A stretch of DNA of 64,000 nucleotides from Rhodococcus sp. RD6.2. GTDB taxonomy: Bacteria > Actinomycetota > Actinomycetes > Mycobacteriales > Mycobacteriaceae. Both the position numbers and the translations under genes were made by a program. Position 1 is the stretch's first letter, and each line of letters begins with the position of its first letter. Positions 8,592-19,262 of the stretch are shown piece after piece. Location of the stretch: positions 56,209 to 120,208 of the forward strand of contig NZ_CVQP01000008.1 in assembly GCF_001040705.1 (NCBI RefSeq), given 5' to 3'. Under the pieces are notes generated by a model that saw nothing but the letters and a program-made list of their open reading frames with translations, was not told where the DNA came from and did no database searches.

Positions 8592-9709
8592 GCCTGTCCT
8601 TCCGAGGATGCGAACGTGAGTACGGGTTTGACCGCCGCACCGGAGCGGGTTGCCTCCAGCGCGGCATGCAGGTCGTCGAAGTCGAATGTGGTGATCAGCT
8701 TGTCGAACGGGAACTTCCCGGCCCGCCACAGCGCGATCAGTTCCGGCAGGAACTGCTGAGGGTCCGCGTCACCCTCGATGACACCGGTGACGCTCCGGCC
8801 CATCAGGAGCGCCGACTGGTCGAGTGTCACGGGGTTGCGGCCCCCGCGCAGTCCGACGGTCACGCAACTTCCGGGCGATCGCAGCACCGCCACCGCGGTG
8901 GCCAGCACCTCGGGCGTGCTGACGGCATCGACGGTGTGGTCGGCGCCGCCGCCGGTCGCCGCACGCAGTTGCTTCGCGAGGTCGGGTTCGGCGCTGTCGA
9001 ACACCGCGGTCGCACCGAGGGAGAGCGCCAGTTCCCGCCGTGTGGGCAGCGGATCGACGACAACGATCGTCGAGCATTCGGCAACCACCGCGGCCAACAC
9101 GGCAGCCAGACCGACCGCCCCGCCGCCGAACACGACGATGGACGAGCCCGTGCGAGGACGCAGCACTCGCAGCACCGCACCAGCCCCGGTCTGGATGCCG
9201 CAACCGAGCGGGCCCAGGAGTTCGATCGGCAGGTCGCCTGCGACCTGGACGGCGTCGGACGCGGCAACAACGGCGTGCGTCGCGAAGGAGGACTGACCGA
9301 ACCAGTTGCCTTGCAGTGCAACGGAATCCATCGACAGGGTGGTGCTGCCGTCGGCTCGGCGACCGGAGTAGTTACGGAGCGCGAATCGCGTGCAGTACGC
9401 CGGATGCCCATTGGCGCAATTGACGCAGTCGCGGCACGCCGAGTAGCTGAGCAGCACGTGATCCCCGGGGACCAGGGAGTCGACGGCGCCGCCGACCGCC
9501 TCCACCACGCCGGCCCCTTCGTGGCCGAGCACCGCGGGGACGGGAACGGGAACGCCCCCGGCCGCGGCCGTGAGATCGGTGTGACAGATGCCGACTCCGG
9601 CTATCCGTATGAGCACTTCGTCGTCTCGCAGATCACCCACTTCGACGTCGCGGATCTCCAGTGGCTCACCGTAGGCCCCGAGAACGGCAGCACGGGCAGC
9701 TCTTCCCAC
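8588..9709 (-). CDS. Zinc-dependent alcohol dehydrogenase, MDR family
   Basis: 373-residue medium-chain dehydrogenase. The catalytic zinc site is shown by GICHTDL and GHEGAG, the structural zinc lobe by CRDCVNCANGHPAYC, and the NAD(P)-binding site by VFGGGAVGLA. The LGCGIQTGAGAV segment resembles aryl- and terpene-alcohol dehydrogenases. I start at GTG 9709, which has GGGAG 8 nt upstream; a longer reading from 9790 adds 27 residues without family support. Expressed with the DUF4334 gene through an ATGA overlap. Two near-identical 18-nt direct repeats upstream (9727 and 9816) may be operator sites. Substrate not determined. Confidence 0.85.
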   Translation of the reverse strand: MGRAARAAVLGAYGEPLEIRDVEVGDLRDDEVLIRIAGVGICHTDLTAAAGGVPVPVPAVLGHEGAGVVEAVGGAVDSLVPGDHVLLSYSACRDCVNCANGHPAYCTRFALRNYSGRRADGSTTLSMDSVALQGNWFGQSSFATHAVVAASDAVQVAGDLPIELLGPLGCGIQTGAGAVLRVLRPRTGSSIVVFGGGAVGLAAVLAAVVAECSTIVVVDPLPTRRELALSLGATAVFDSAEPDLAKQLRAATGGGADHTVDAVSTPEVLATAVAVLRSPGSCVTVGLRGGRNPVTLDQSALLMGRSVTGVIEGDADPQQFLPELIALWRAGKFPFDKLITTFDFDDLHAALEATRSGAAVKPVLTFASSEGQA

Positions 9710-9726
9710 TACACTCCCAAAAGATT

Positions 9727-9833
9727 GCGAACAGCGATTAACTTCGCTGCGAGTGTAGCGCCGACGACACTCGCCCGGGAACCGCTCCAACCGAATGACA
9801 TTGTCGACACGAGCCGCGAACAGTGATTAACTT
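9727..9833. repeat. Pair of 18-nt direct repeats upstream of the alcohol dehydrogenase
   Basis: GCGAACAG(C/T)GATTAACTT occurs at 9727-9744 and again at 9816-9833, differing in one base, with starts 89 nt apart. The first copy ends 17 nt from the GTG start of the dehydrogenase gene. AT-rich GATTAACTT in this GC-rich DNA suggests paired binding sites for a regulator. The rest of the 9710-9921 interval holds no gene. Confidence 0.5.
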
Positions 9834-9853
9834 ATCCGCGCGCGGTGCGCAGA

Positions 9854-9896
9854 CGAGAAGGTCCCGCCGACACAGGGGATCGGCGGGACCTTCTCG
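9854..9896 (-). terminator. Terminator hairpin at the end of the suf operon
   Basis: Perfect 17-bp stem (CGAGAAGGTCCCGCCGA and complement) with a 9-nt loop, 25 nt after the sufT stop. A TTTT run flanks the plus-strand side, so it may stop transcripts in both directions. Confidence 0.75.
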
Positions 9897-9921
9897 TTTT
9901 CAGTTGTTCGAATTCAGACGG

Positions 9922-10368
9922 TCAGACCGTGAATCCGAGCGCGCGCAGCTGCTCGCGTCCGTCCTCGGTGATCTTGTCCGGGCCCCACGGCGGCAGCCAC
10001 ACCCAGTTGAGCTTCAGGTCGTCGACGAGGCCGCTCTTCACCAGCGCGCCGCGCGCCTGCTCCTCGATCACATCCGTCAGCGGGCAGGCCGCCGACGTGA
10101 GCGTCATGTCGACGATCGCGACGGTCTCCTCGGACTCGTCGACGGAAATGCCGTACACGAGACCGAGATCGACGACATTGATGCCGAGTTCGGGGTCCAC
10201 GACGTCGCGCATCGCTTCCTCGATGTCGTCGACGAACGCCTGCTGCTCGGCGGTCAGCTCCACCGGAGCGGCCACCTCGGCTGCGGTCTCCTCGCCGGAA
10301 GCCGCGTCAACGGCAGCCGTCTCGACAACGGCGTCGACACCGGTGACGTCCGCCTGTGTGTCACTCAT
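9922..10368 (-). CDS. sufT: SufT-like Fe-S assembly factor (MIP18/DUF59)
   Basis: 148-residue protein, last gene of the suf operon. Residues about 40-148 form the MIP18/DUF59 domain, with DPELGINVVDLGLVYG and the TSAACPLTD segment carrying the conserved Cys. An acidic, Ala/Val-rich N-terminal extension of roughly 37 residues precedes it. Family members help maturation or delivery of Fe-S clusters, especially when cluster demand is high. Its ATG lies within a 4-nt overlap with the sufU stop, so translation is coupled. A strong hairpin follows 25 nt after the stop. Confidence 0.88.
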   Translation of the reverse strand: MSDTQADVTGVDAVVETAAVDAASGEETAAEVAAPVELTAEQQAFVDDIEEAMRDVVDPELGINVVDLGLVYGISVDESEETVAIVDMTLTSAACPLTDVIEEQARGALVKSGLVDDLKLNWVWLPPWGPDKITEDGREQLRALGFTV

Positions 10369-10853
10369 GATGTAACTCCTCCGGTCCCGGCGGGCACGTT
10401 CTCCCCCGCCGCGTCGTCATCGACAATTTGTACGACCGCGTCCTTGAACGCCATCCATCCCAGCAGTGCGCACTTCACGCGTGCGGGGTACTTCGCGACA
10501 CCCACGAACGCAATGCCGTCACCGAGCACGTCCTCGTCGCCCTCGACGGCGCCGCGGCTGGTGATCATCTCGTTGAACGCCTCGACGACGTCGAGAGCTT
10601 CCCGGACCGGCATTCCCGTCACCTGGTCGGTGAGCACCGACGTCGCAGCCTGGCTGATCGAGCAGCCCTGACCGTCGTACGAGACGTCGCCGACGCGTCC
10701 GTCGTCGGTGACGTGGACCCGCAGGGTGACCTCGTCACCGCAGGTCGGGTTGACGTGGTGCACTTCGGCGCCGAACGGTTCCCGCAGGCCCCGGCCGTGT
10801 GGATGCTTGTAGTGGTCCAGGATCACTTCCTGGTACATCTGCTCCATCCGCAT
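10365..10853 (-). CDS. sufU: SufU zinc sulfurtransferase / Fe-S scaffold-type protein
   Basis: 162-residue SufU. Three conserved cysteines are visible in NPTCGDE (39), GQGCSIS (64) and RVKCALLGW (128), the zinc-binding set through which SufU accepts sulfur from SufS in Gram-positive bacteria. A SufU-specific insert between the second and third Cys is present. The tail is Gly/Val-rich. Start ATG 10853 lies 1 nt after the sufS stop; the downstream sufT start overlaps its stop. Position directly between sufS and sufT supports a role in passing persulfide from SufS to the SufBCD scaffold. Confidence 0.92.
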   Translation of the reverse strand: MRMEQMYQEVILDHYKHPHGRGLREPFGAEVHHVNPTCGDEVTLRVHVTDDGRVGDVSYDGQGCSISQAATSVLTDQVTGMPVREALDVVEAFNEMITSRGAVEGDEDVLGDGIAFVGVAKYPARVKCALLGWMAFKDAVVQIVDDDAAGENVPAGTGGVTS

Positions 10854-10854
10854 G

Positions 10855-12956
<2,102 letters not shown>

Positions 12957-13007
12957 TCCAAAATTCCTTTGAGAAGTGTTGTGGCGGCGACGAACTCGGC
13001 GCGCGGC

Positions 13008-14189
13008 TCAGACGCCGACTGCGGCGAGCTCAACCTCGATGGCGGCTTCGAGACGCTCACGCACCTCGGGGACGGCGATCTTCTGGATGATCTCGTGGAA
13101 GAAGCCACGCACGACGAGACGGCGTGCCTGTTCCTCGGAGATGCCCCGCGAACGCAGGTAGAACAACTGCTCGTCGTCGAACCGGCCGGTGGCGCTCGCG
13201 TGCCCGGCACCCACGATCTCGCCGGTCTCGATTTCGAGGTTCGGCACCGAATCGGCGCGGGCGCCGTCGGTGAGCACGAGGTTCCGGTTGAGCTCGAACG
13301 TGTCGGTGCCCTCGGCGGCCGCGCGGATCAGCACGTCACCGACCCACACCGTGTGCGCGTCCGGCTTGTGCGAGTCGACTTCGCCCTGGAGCGCGCCCTT
13401 GTAGACGACGTTCGACTTGCAGTGCGGCTGCGAGTGATCGACGAGCAGACGGTGCTCGAAGAACTGTCCGGCGTCCGCGAAGTACAGGCCGAGGAGTTCG
13501 GCGTCGCCGCCCGGGCCCTCGTACTTCACGACCGGGGTGACGCGGACGACGTCGCCACCGAGCGTGACGGCCGTGTAGCGCAGCACCGCGTCGCGCCCGA
13601 TGCGGGCGTGATGAGCGGCGGCGTGCACGGCGTCGTCGGCCCAGTCCTGCACCGCGACGACCGTCAGCTTCGCGCTGTCGGCGAGAACGAACTCGACGTT
13701 CTCCGCGTAGGTTCCACTGCCCCGCTGGTCGAGGACGACCGTCGCGTTCGCGAACTGCTCGAGGCGGATCTGGATGTGCCCGAAGGCGACCTGGTCGACG
13801 CCAGGGCCGGTGACGACGATGTTGACCGCCTCGGCGATCTCGCGTTCGGCACCGACCGTGACGACGGTCGCCGACTCGAATCCCGAATATGCCTGGGCGG
13901 CAACCCGATCCGCGGGAACGCCACCCTGACCGAGGCGCGCGTCGTCGCGCCCGACGGTTTCGACGGTGACGCCGTCGTGTGCGGACACCTCGACCGTCGC
14001 GGTCGCGGTGCGGACGGCGGTGCCGTCGTGCAGGCCGCGGAGACGACGCAGCGGCGTGAACCGCCACACCTCGTCCCGGCCACCCGGAATCTCGAACGCG
14101 TTCACGTCGAACGACGTGAAGACCTCACCCTTGTTGACAGCCGGTGTACGGGCCTCGGCCGCGACGGCTGTGTTGTTGACGGAGCTCAC
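13008..14189 (-). CDS. sufD: SufD scaffold subunit
   Basis: 393-residue beta-helix protein that pairs with SufB to form the cluster assembly platform. The C-terminal half shows the SufBD signature (VGAGHASATGRFDDEQLFYL, then GISEEQARRLVVRGFFHEI). The N-terminal FEIPGGRDEVWRFTPLRRL segment is typical of SufD. GTG at 14189 directly abuts the TAA stop of sufB with no spacer, so translation is probably coupled. It is more divergent than SufB, as in other actinobacteria. Confidence 0.93.
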   Translation of the reverse strand: MSSVNNTAVAAEARTPAVNKGEVFTSFDVNAFEIPGGRDEVWRFTPLRRLRGLHDGTAVRTATATVEVSAHDGVTVETVGRDDARLGQGGVPADRVAAQAYSGFESATVVTVGAEREIAEAVNIVVTGPGVDQVAFGHIQIRLEQFANATVVLDQRGSGTYAENVEFVLADSAKLTVVAVQDWADDAVHAAAHHARIGRDAVLRYTAVTLGGDVVRVTPVVKYEGPGGDAELLGLYFADAGQFFEHRLLVDHSQPHCKSNVVYKGALQGEVDSHKPDAHTVWVGDVLIRAAAEGTDTFELNRNLVLTDGARADSVPNLEIETGEIVGAGHASATGRFDDEQLFYLRSRGISEEQARRLVVRGFFHEIIQKIAVPEVRERLEAAIEVELAAVGV

Positions 14190-15638
14190 TTAGCCGACCG
14201 CCCCTTCCATCTGCAGTTCGATCAGGCGGTTGAGCTCGAGGGCGTACTCCATCGGCAGCTCCTTGGCGATCGGCTCGACGAAGCCTCGCACCACCATCGC
14301 CATCGCCTCGTCCTCGGTGAGGCCGCGGCTCATGAGGTAGAACAACTGGTCCTCGGACACCTTGGAGACGGTGGCCTCGTGACCCATCGACACGTCGTCC
14401 TCGCGGATGTCGACGTACGGGTACGTGTCGGAACGCGAGATCTGGTCCACGAGCAGCGCGTCACACTTGACGGTCGACTTCGACCCGTGCGCACCCTTGT
14501 TGACCTTGACGAGGCCGCGGTAGGAGGCGCGTCCACCGCCCCGGGCGACGGACTTCGACACGATGGTCGAGGACGTGTGCGGCGCCAGGTGCAGCATCTT
14601 CGCGCCGGTGTCCTGGTGCTGACCCTCGCCTGCGAACGCCACCGACAGCACCTCGCCGCGGGCGTGCTCGCCCATCATCCACACGGCCGGGTACTTCATC
14701 GTGACCTTGGAGCCGATGTTGCCGTCGATCCACTCCATGGAACCGCCCGCGTCTACCTTGGTGCGCTTGGTCACGAGGTTGAAGACGTTGTTCGACCAGT
14801 TCTGGATCGTGGTGTAGCGGCAGTGGCCGCCCTTCTTCACGATGATCTCGACGACCGCGGAGTGCAGCGAGTCGGACTTGTAGATCGGCGCGGTGCAGCC
14901 CTCGACGTAGTGCACGGAGGCGTTCTCGTCGACGATGATCAGCGTCCGCTCGAACTGGCCCATGTTCTCGGTGTTGATCCGGAAGTAGGCCTGAAGCGGG
15001 ATGTCCACGTGGACGCCCGGAGGGACATAGATGAACGAGCCGCCCGACCACACGGCGGTGTTCAGCGCGGAGAACTTGTTGTCGCCCGCCGGGATGACGG
15101 AGCCGAAGTACTCCTTGAAGATCTCCGGGTGCTCGCGCAGACCGGTGTCGGTGTCGAGGAAGATCACGCCCTGCTTCTCGAGGTCCTCGCGGATCGAGTG
15201 GTAGACGACCTCGGACTCGTACTGCGCCGCAACGCCGGCGACGAGGCGCTGCTTCTCCGCCTCCGGGATGCCCAGCTTGTCGTACGTGTTCTTGATGTCC
15301 TCGGGCAGGTCCTCCCAGGACTCGGCCTGCTTCTCGCTGGACCGCACGAAGTACTTGATGTTGTCGAAGTCGATGCCGTCGAGGTTCGAGCCCCAGTTCG
15401 GCATCGGCTTCTTGTCGAAGGTCGCGAGCGCCTTGAGCCGGATGTCGAGCATCCACTCGGGCTCGTTCTTCTTCGCGGAGATGTCCCGTACGACAGCCTC
15501 GGACAGGCCGCGCTGGGCGCTGGCACCTGCAACGTCCGAATCGGACCAGCCGTAGCCGTAGTGACCGAGCGAGGCAATGGTCTCGTCCTGTGTCATGGCC
15601 TGCGAGCCACCGGCTGCCTGGTCTTGAGTGACGGTCAT
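14190..15638 (-). CDS. sufB: SufB Fe-S scaffold subunit
   Basis: 482-residue core scaffold that binds the nascent Fe-S cluster. Recognisable blocks are [60 protein letters not shown] (Cys), VKCDALLVD (Cys) and [16 protein letters not shown]. The sequence is continuous: the intein present in several mycobacterial SufB proteins is absent. ATG at 15638 has a strong GGAAGGAG 7 nt upstream. It follows sufR by 94 nt and opens the structural part of the operon. Confidence 0.96.
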   Translation of the reverse strand: MTVTQDQAAGGSQAMTQDETIASLGHYGYGWSDSDVAGASAQRGLSEAVVRDISAKKNEPEWMLDIRLKALATFDKKPMPNWGSNLDGIDFDNIKYFVRSSEKQAESWEDLPEDIKNTYDKLGIPEAEKQRLVAGVAAQYESEVVYHSIREDLEKQGVIFLDTDTGLREHPEIFKEYFGSVIPAGDNKFSALNTAVWSGGSFIYVPPGVHVDIPLQAYFRINTENMGQFERTLIIVDENASVHYVEGCTAPIYKSDSLHSAVVEIIVKKGGHCRYTTIQNWSNNVFNLVTKRTKVDAGGSMEWIDGNIGSKVTMKYPAVWMMGEHARGEVLSVAFAGEGQHQDTGAKMLHLAPHTSSTIVSKSVARGGGRASYRGLVKVNKGAHGSKSTVKCDALLVDQISRSDTYPYVDIREDDVSMGHEATVSKVSEDQLFYLMSRGLTEDEAMAMVVRGFVEPIAKELPMEYALELNRLIELQMEGAVG

Positions 15639-15732
15639 GCGAGCTCCTTCCGGAGTCTTGTTGCGTACCGGTACAGGCTGGGCACCGGCGGAATGTGACG
15701 TTTCTGGGGGCGGGTCGGGTCTTCGGCGGCGG

Positions 15733-16494
15733 TCAGGTCGCTTCCTGGTGCTTTGCGGCGGGTGCCACCAGAGGCACGTGCGTGGTGCACGCGCAGTCCC
15801 CGTTGACGATGGTTGCGAGCCGCTGGACGTGCGTACCGAGAAGTTCGGCGAACGCCTGGGTCTCCGCCTCGCACAGTTCTGGGAACTCGGACGCGACGTG
15901 CGCGACCGGGCAGTGATGCTGGCAGATCTGGACTCCGTTGCCGACGGGGCGGGTCGTCGCGGCGAATCCAGCCGTGGTGAACGCGTCGGCGATGGCGTCG
16001 GCGGTCTGCTCCACCTCGTCGACGTCGTGCCCGGTGGCGGGATCGATGTCGGCGACGATCGTCTGCACGCGGCGACGCGCGAACTCGGTGATCGCAGCCT
16101 CACCGCCGATCTCCCTCAGCTGACGCATCGCGGCGCCCGCGAGGTCGTCGTAGGAGTGCCCGAGTCGTGAGCGCCCCGCCGCGGTGAGCTGGAACTGCTT
16201 GGCGGGCCTGCCGCGACCCTTCTGCTGCCATGCCGCGGAGCGGGTCGACCTGGCTTCGCCTGCATCGATGAGGACATCGAGGTGACGGCGCACGCCTGCC
16301 GCGCTGAGCCCGAGTTCGGCTCCGATTTCCGTGGCCGTGATCGGACCCTGTTCGAGGAGCAGCTTCACCACTGCGGCGCGGGTGTGCCCCTCGGGGGCCA
16401 TGACGGTAGCGGGGGCAACGACCGAACGGGACGCAGCATCAGGTGCGTAACCTGCGCTTTCGTCGCACTCGGAGTGCCCGCGGACCGTTTTCAC
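15733..16494 (-). CDS. sufR: SufR-type Fe-S cluster-sensing repressor
   Basis: 253-residue DeoR/ArsR-like winged-helix regulator heading the suf operon. The HTH spans about residues 35-80 ([22 protein letters not shown]). The C-terminal half carries the cluster-ligand cysteines in [23 protein letters not shown] and the additional GDCACTTH pair. In cyanobacteria and mycobacteria SufR binds a 4Fe-4S cluster and represses suf when clusters are plentiful. GTG 16494 is taken as start; it lies inside a SufR-type operator and 7 nt after a possible -10 (CACACT), which suggests a leaderless transcript. The alternative ATG at 16401 would remove 31 residues before the HTH. Confidence 0.9.
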   Translation of the reverse strand: MKTVRGHSECDESAGYAPDAASRSVVAPATVMAPEGHTRAAVVKLLLEQGPITATEIGAELGLSAAGVRRHLDVLIDAGEARSTRSAAWQQKGRGRPAKQFQLTAAGRSRLGHSYDDLAGAAMRQLREIGGEAAITEFARRRVQTIVADIDPATGHDVDEVEQTADAIADAFTTAGFAATTRPVGNGVQICQHHCPVAHVASEFPELCEAETQAFAELLGTHVQRLATIVNGDCACTTHVPLVAPAAKHQEAT

Positions 16495-16505
16495 AACACC
16501 AGTGT
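16491..16505. promoter_or_regulatory. SufR-type operator ACACT-N5-TGTGA
   Basis: Read on the minus strand the sequence is ACACT GGTGT TGTGA, an exact fit to the ACACT-N5-TGTGA motif I recall for mycobacterial SufR. It covers the proposed -10 and the GTG start of sufR, so binding would block its own transcription and that of the suf operon. It may also touch the divergent mptB promoter about 50 nt away. Confidence 0.7.
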
Positions 16506-16554
16506 GACGGAATTCGCGAGGGCGGTCCAGCAAGGGTGCCCTGAGTAACACCGC

Positions 16555-16560
16555 TACGCT
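16555..16560 (+). promoter_or_regulatory. Candidate -10 (TACGCT) of mptB, leaderless transcript
   Basis: TACGCT ends 6 nt before the mptB GTG. A start point at the usual distance would fall on the GTG itself, giving a leaderless mRNA. No ribosome site is present upstream of the GTG, which agrees. Confidence 0.4.
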
Positions 16561-16566
16561 TCACCT

Positions 16567-18330
16567 GTGCCGCAGACGGACGACACACCGGAGAACGGTG
16601 GCAACGAGACGCTCACCGCTCCTCCTACTCGGACGGCGCGGGCCGCGACGCTGGCTCGTCGTGCCCTCGGCCTCGACCGGGATCACGACGGATTCGCCGT
16701 CACCAGCCTCCACGGGGACGAGGCCGAAGCACCCGGACTGAACGCCAGGGAGACCGCCCAATTGCGTGGCGTCCGGCGGTTCGGCGCCACCGGCGCGCTC
16801 CTCATGGCACTCGGTGCGCTGGGTGCAGGCGCGCAGCCCGTACTGCAGAACCCGGTTCAGGGACTTCGCCTCCTCGGCCTGCCCGCACGCATGCCGAGTG
16901 TCGCTCTGACCCTGACGATGACGGGCAGTGCCATGGTGGTGCTGGCGTGGCTGCTGCTCGGCCGATTCGTCATCGGTACCTTCCGCGGCGGTTCCCCGGT
17001 CCGACGCCTCACCCGGTCCCAACTCGACCGCACCCTGCTGCTGTGGATCGTCCCTCTCGCGATCGCGCCCCCGATGTTCAGCAAGGACGTCTACTCGTAC
17101 CTCGCACAGTCGGAGATCGCCGCGCGCGGCCTCGACCCCTACGCCATCGGTCCTGCTCAGGCGCTCGGTGTCGACCACGTCCTGACGCGAACCGTGCCCA
17201 CCATCTGGCGGGACACCCCCGCCCCCTACGGGCCACTGTTCATCTGGATCGGCAAGGGGATCTCCGCGCTGACCGGCGAGAACATCGTCGCGGGGATCTT
17301 CCTGCACCGCATGGTCGCCCTCGCGGGCGTCGCGCTGATCGTGTGGGCGCTGCCCCGCCTCGCCCGCAGGTGTGGCGTCGCACCCGTCGCGGCGCTGTGG
17401 CTCGGCGCCGCGAACCCTCTGCTGCTGTTCCACCTGGTCGCCGGTATCCACAACGAAGCGCTCATGCTCGGCTTGATGCTCGCAGGCATCGAGATCGCGC
17501 TGCGTGCCATCGAGAGTCCACCCGACGTCCGGTTCCGGCTCCGCGGGTCACCCGCCGAGCGGCGCGCACTGGCGCTGCTGCTGGCCGGATCCGCCCTGAT
17601 CGCCCTGTCCGCGACTGTGAAAATTCCCACACTGCTCGCACTGGGCTTCCTCGGCATGGCGCTGGCCCGGCGGTGGGGCGGCACCTTCCGGTCGGTGTGC
17701 GCAGCCGCGGCGCTGCTACTCGCGGTGACGACGACCGTCATCCTCGCCGTCAGCCTTGTGAGTGGCCTCGGCTTCGGTTGGCTCAGCCCCGACACCCTCG
17801 GCACCGCCAACGAGGTCCGCAGCTGGATGTCGTTGCCGACCCTGCTCGGCCTCGGAACCGGTCTGGTGGGCGTTCTGCTCGGGCTCGGCGACCACACCAC
17901 CGCCGTGCTGAGCCTTACCCGCCCGATCGCGTCCCTGGCTGCGGCTTTCGTGGCGCTGCGCATGCTCATCGCCGTGCTCGTCGGGCGGATCCACCCGATC
18001 GGCGCGCTCGGCGTTTCCCTCGGATTCCTCGTTCTGTTGTTCCCGGTCGTGCAGCCCTGGTACCTGCTGTGGGCGGTGATTCCGCTCGCCGCGTGGGCGA
18101 CCCGACCCGTGTTCCGCATCCCTGCGATCGCGTTCTCGTCGGTGGTCAGCCTGATCGTGATGCCGAACGGCGGCGAGTACGCGCCATTCATCATCGTGCA
18201 GGCCGCGATCGCGACGATCCTCGTCTGCGGTTCGATCATCGCGGCGACCCGCAACACACTCCCGTGGCGGGCCGACACCGGGGCATCGGACGGAACGCGT
18301 TCGGGCGACGCCTACGCTGAGGTCCCGTGA
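16567..18330 (+). CDS. mptB: Polyprenol-phosphomannose-dependent alpha-1,6-mannosyltransferase MptB
   Basis: 587-residue GT-C type membrane glycosyltransferase that uses polyprenyl-phosphate mannose to start the alpha-1,6 mannan backbone of lipomannan/lipoarabinomannan on the outer side of the membrane. An approximately 70-residue polar N-terminus precedes some 12 hydrophobic segments. The catalytic-type loop FSKDVYSYLAQSEIAARGLDPY follows the third segment, with NPLLLFHLVAGIHNEALM and VQPWYLLWAVIPLAAW further on. GTG 16567 starts the protein. The adjacency to sufR matches Rv1459c beside Rv1460 in M. tuberculosis (recall). The stop overlaps the start of an ABC ATPase (GTGA), linking cell-envelope synthesis to that exporter. 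Confidence 0.88.
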   Translation: MPQTDDTPENGGNETLTAPPTRTARAATLARRALGLDRDHDGFAVTSLHGDEAEAPGLNARETAQLRGVRRFGATGALLMALGALGAGAQPVLQNPVQGLRLLGLPARMPSVALTLTMTGSAMVVLAWLLLGRFVIGTFRGGSPVRRLTRSQLDRTLLLWIVPLAIAPPMFSKDVYSYLAQSEIAARGLDPYAIGPAQALGVDHVLTRTVPTIWRDTPAPYGPLFIWIGKGISALTGENIVAGIFLHRMVALAGVALIVWALPRLARRCGVAPVAALWLGAANPLLLFHLVAGIHNEALMLGLMLAGIEIALRAIESPPDVRFRLRGSPAERRALALLLAGSALIALSATVKIPTLLALGFLGMALARRWGGTFRSVCAAAALLLAVTTTVILAVSLVSGLGFGWLSPDTLGTANEVRSWMSLPTLLGLGTGLVGVLLGLGDHTTAVLSLTRPIASLAAAFVALRMLIAVLVGRIHPIGALGVSLGFLVLLFPVVQPWYLLWAVIPLAAWATRPVFRIPAIAFSSVVSLIVMPNGGEYAPFIIVQAAIATILVCGSIIAATRNTLPWRADTGASDGTRSGDAYAEVP

Positions 18331-19262
18331 GTTCATCCCTGTCCACTCCCGTACTGCATCTCGACGGTGTCGTGAAGGCGTTCGACGGCATCCGAGCCGT
18401 GGACGGCCTCGACCTGACCCTCGAACGTGGCCAGGTCCTGGCGCTACTCGGACCGAACGGTGCGGGAAAGACCACCACCGTCGAAATGTGCGAGGGGTTC
18501 GGTCGACCCGACAGCGGCACCGTCCGCGTGTTCGGGCTCGATCCGGTCACCGCGTCGGCCCAGGTCCGCGCACGGATCGGCGTCATGTTGCAGGGCGGCG
18601 GCGCGTACCCGGGGTCGAAGGCGGGCGAGATGCTCGACCTCGTCGCCGCGTACTCGGCGAACCCCCTCGATCCGGCGTGGCTGCTGCGCGAACTCGGCCT
18701 GACCGACTCCGTCCGCACTCCGTACCGCCGGTTGTCCGGTGGACAGCAGCAGCGCCTCGCGCTCGCATGCGCCCTCGTCGGACGCCCCGAACTGGTGTTC
18801 CTCGACGAACCGACGGCCGGACTCGACGCCCAGGCCCGGCTGATGGTGTGGGAACTGATCGAGGCCCTGCGCCGCGACGGCGTCTCGATTCTGCTGACCA
18901 CCCATCTGATGGACGAGGCGGAAGCCCTCGCCGACCGCCTCGTGATCATCGACCACGGTCGTGTCGTCGCGGAGGGCACTCCGCACGAACTCACCCGACA
19001 CGGCGCCGCGGGGCAACTCCAGTTCACCGCGCCCGAGAACCTGGATCTGACGACGCTCGCCGCGGCACTACCCGCCGGCTTCACACCGAGTGAGGCGACA
19101 CCGGGCAGTTACGTCGTCGAGGGCGACATCGATCCGAGCGTGCTCGTCGCGGTGACGACGTGGTGCGCCGACCAGGGCGTCCTCGTCACGGAGATTCGCG
19201 TCGACCAGCGCCGCCTCGAGGACGTCTTCCTCGACCTGACCGGACGGGAGCTGAGGGGATGA
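18327..19262 (+). CDS. ABC transporter ATP-binding protein (Rv1458c-like)
   Basis: 311-residue ATPase of a daunorubicin-resistance/DrrA-like exporter. Walker A GPNGAGKTT (42-50), signature LSGGQQQRLALA, Walker B LVFLDEPTAGLDAQ and H-loop TTHLMDEAEAL are intact; a C-terminal DrrA-type extension follows (VLVTEIRVDQRRLEDVFLDL). GTG start overlaps the mptB stop by 4 nt and its own stop overlaps the permease ATG in ATGA, so mptB, ATPase and permease form a tight unit. The exported substrate is unknown; position between mptB and ctaA is conserved in mycobacteria by recall, which suggests an envelope- or heme-related role. Confidence 0.88.
   Translation: MSSSLSTPVLHLDGVVKAFDGIRAVDGLDLTLERGQVLALLGPNGAGKTTTVEMCEGFGRPDSGTVRVFGLDPVTASAQVRARIGVMLQGGGAYPGSKAGEMLDLVAAYSANPLDPAWLLRELGLTDSVRTPYRRLSGGQQQRLALACALVGRPELVFLDEPTAGLDAQARLMVWELIEALRRDGVSILLTTHLMDEAEALADRLVIIDHGRVVAEGTPHELTRHGAAGQLQFTAPENLDLTTLAAALPAGFTPSEATPGSYVVEGDIDPSVLVAVTTWCADQGVLVTEIRVDQRRLEDVFLDLTGRELRG

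Noticed and set aside
14190-15638. Intein in SufB
   Set aside because: Checked because mycobacterial SufB proteins often carry one; the coding sequence is continuous and of normal length.
14190-16103. Extended sufB reading from 16103
   Set aside because: The added N-terminus is Ser/Arg-rich noise across the sufR gene; ATG 15638 has a strong ribosome site and fits the family start.
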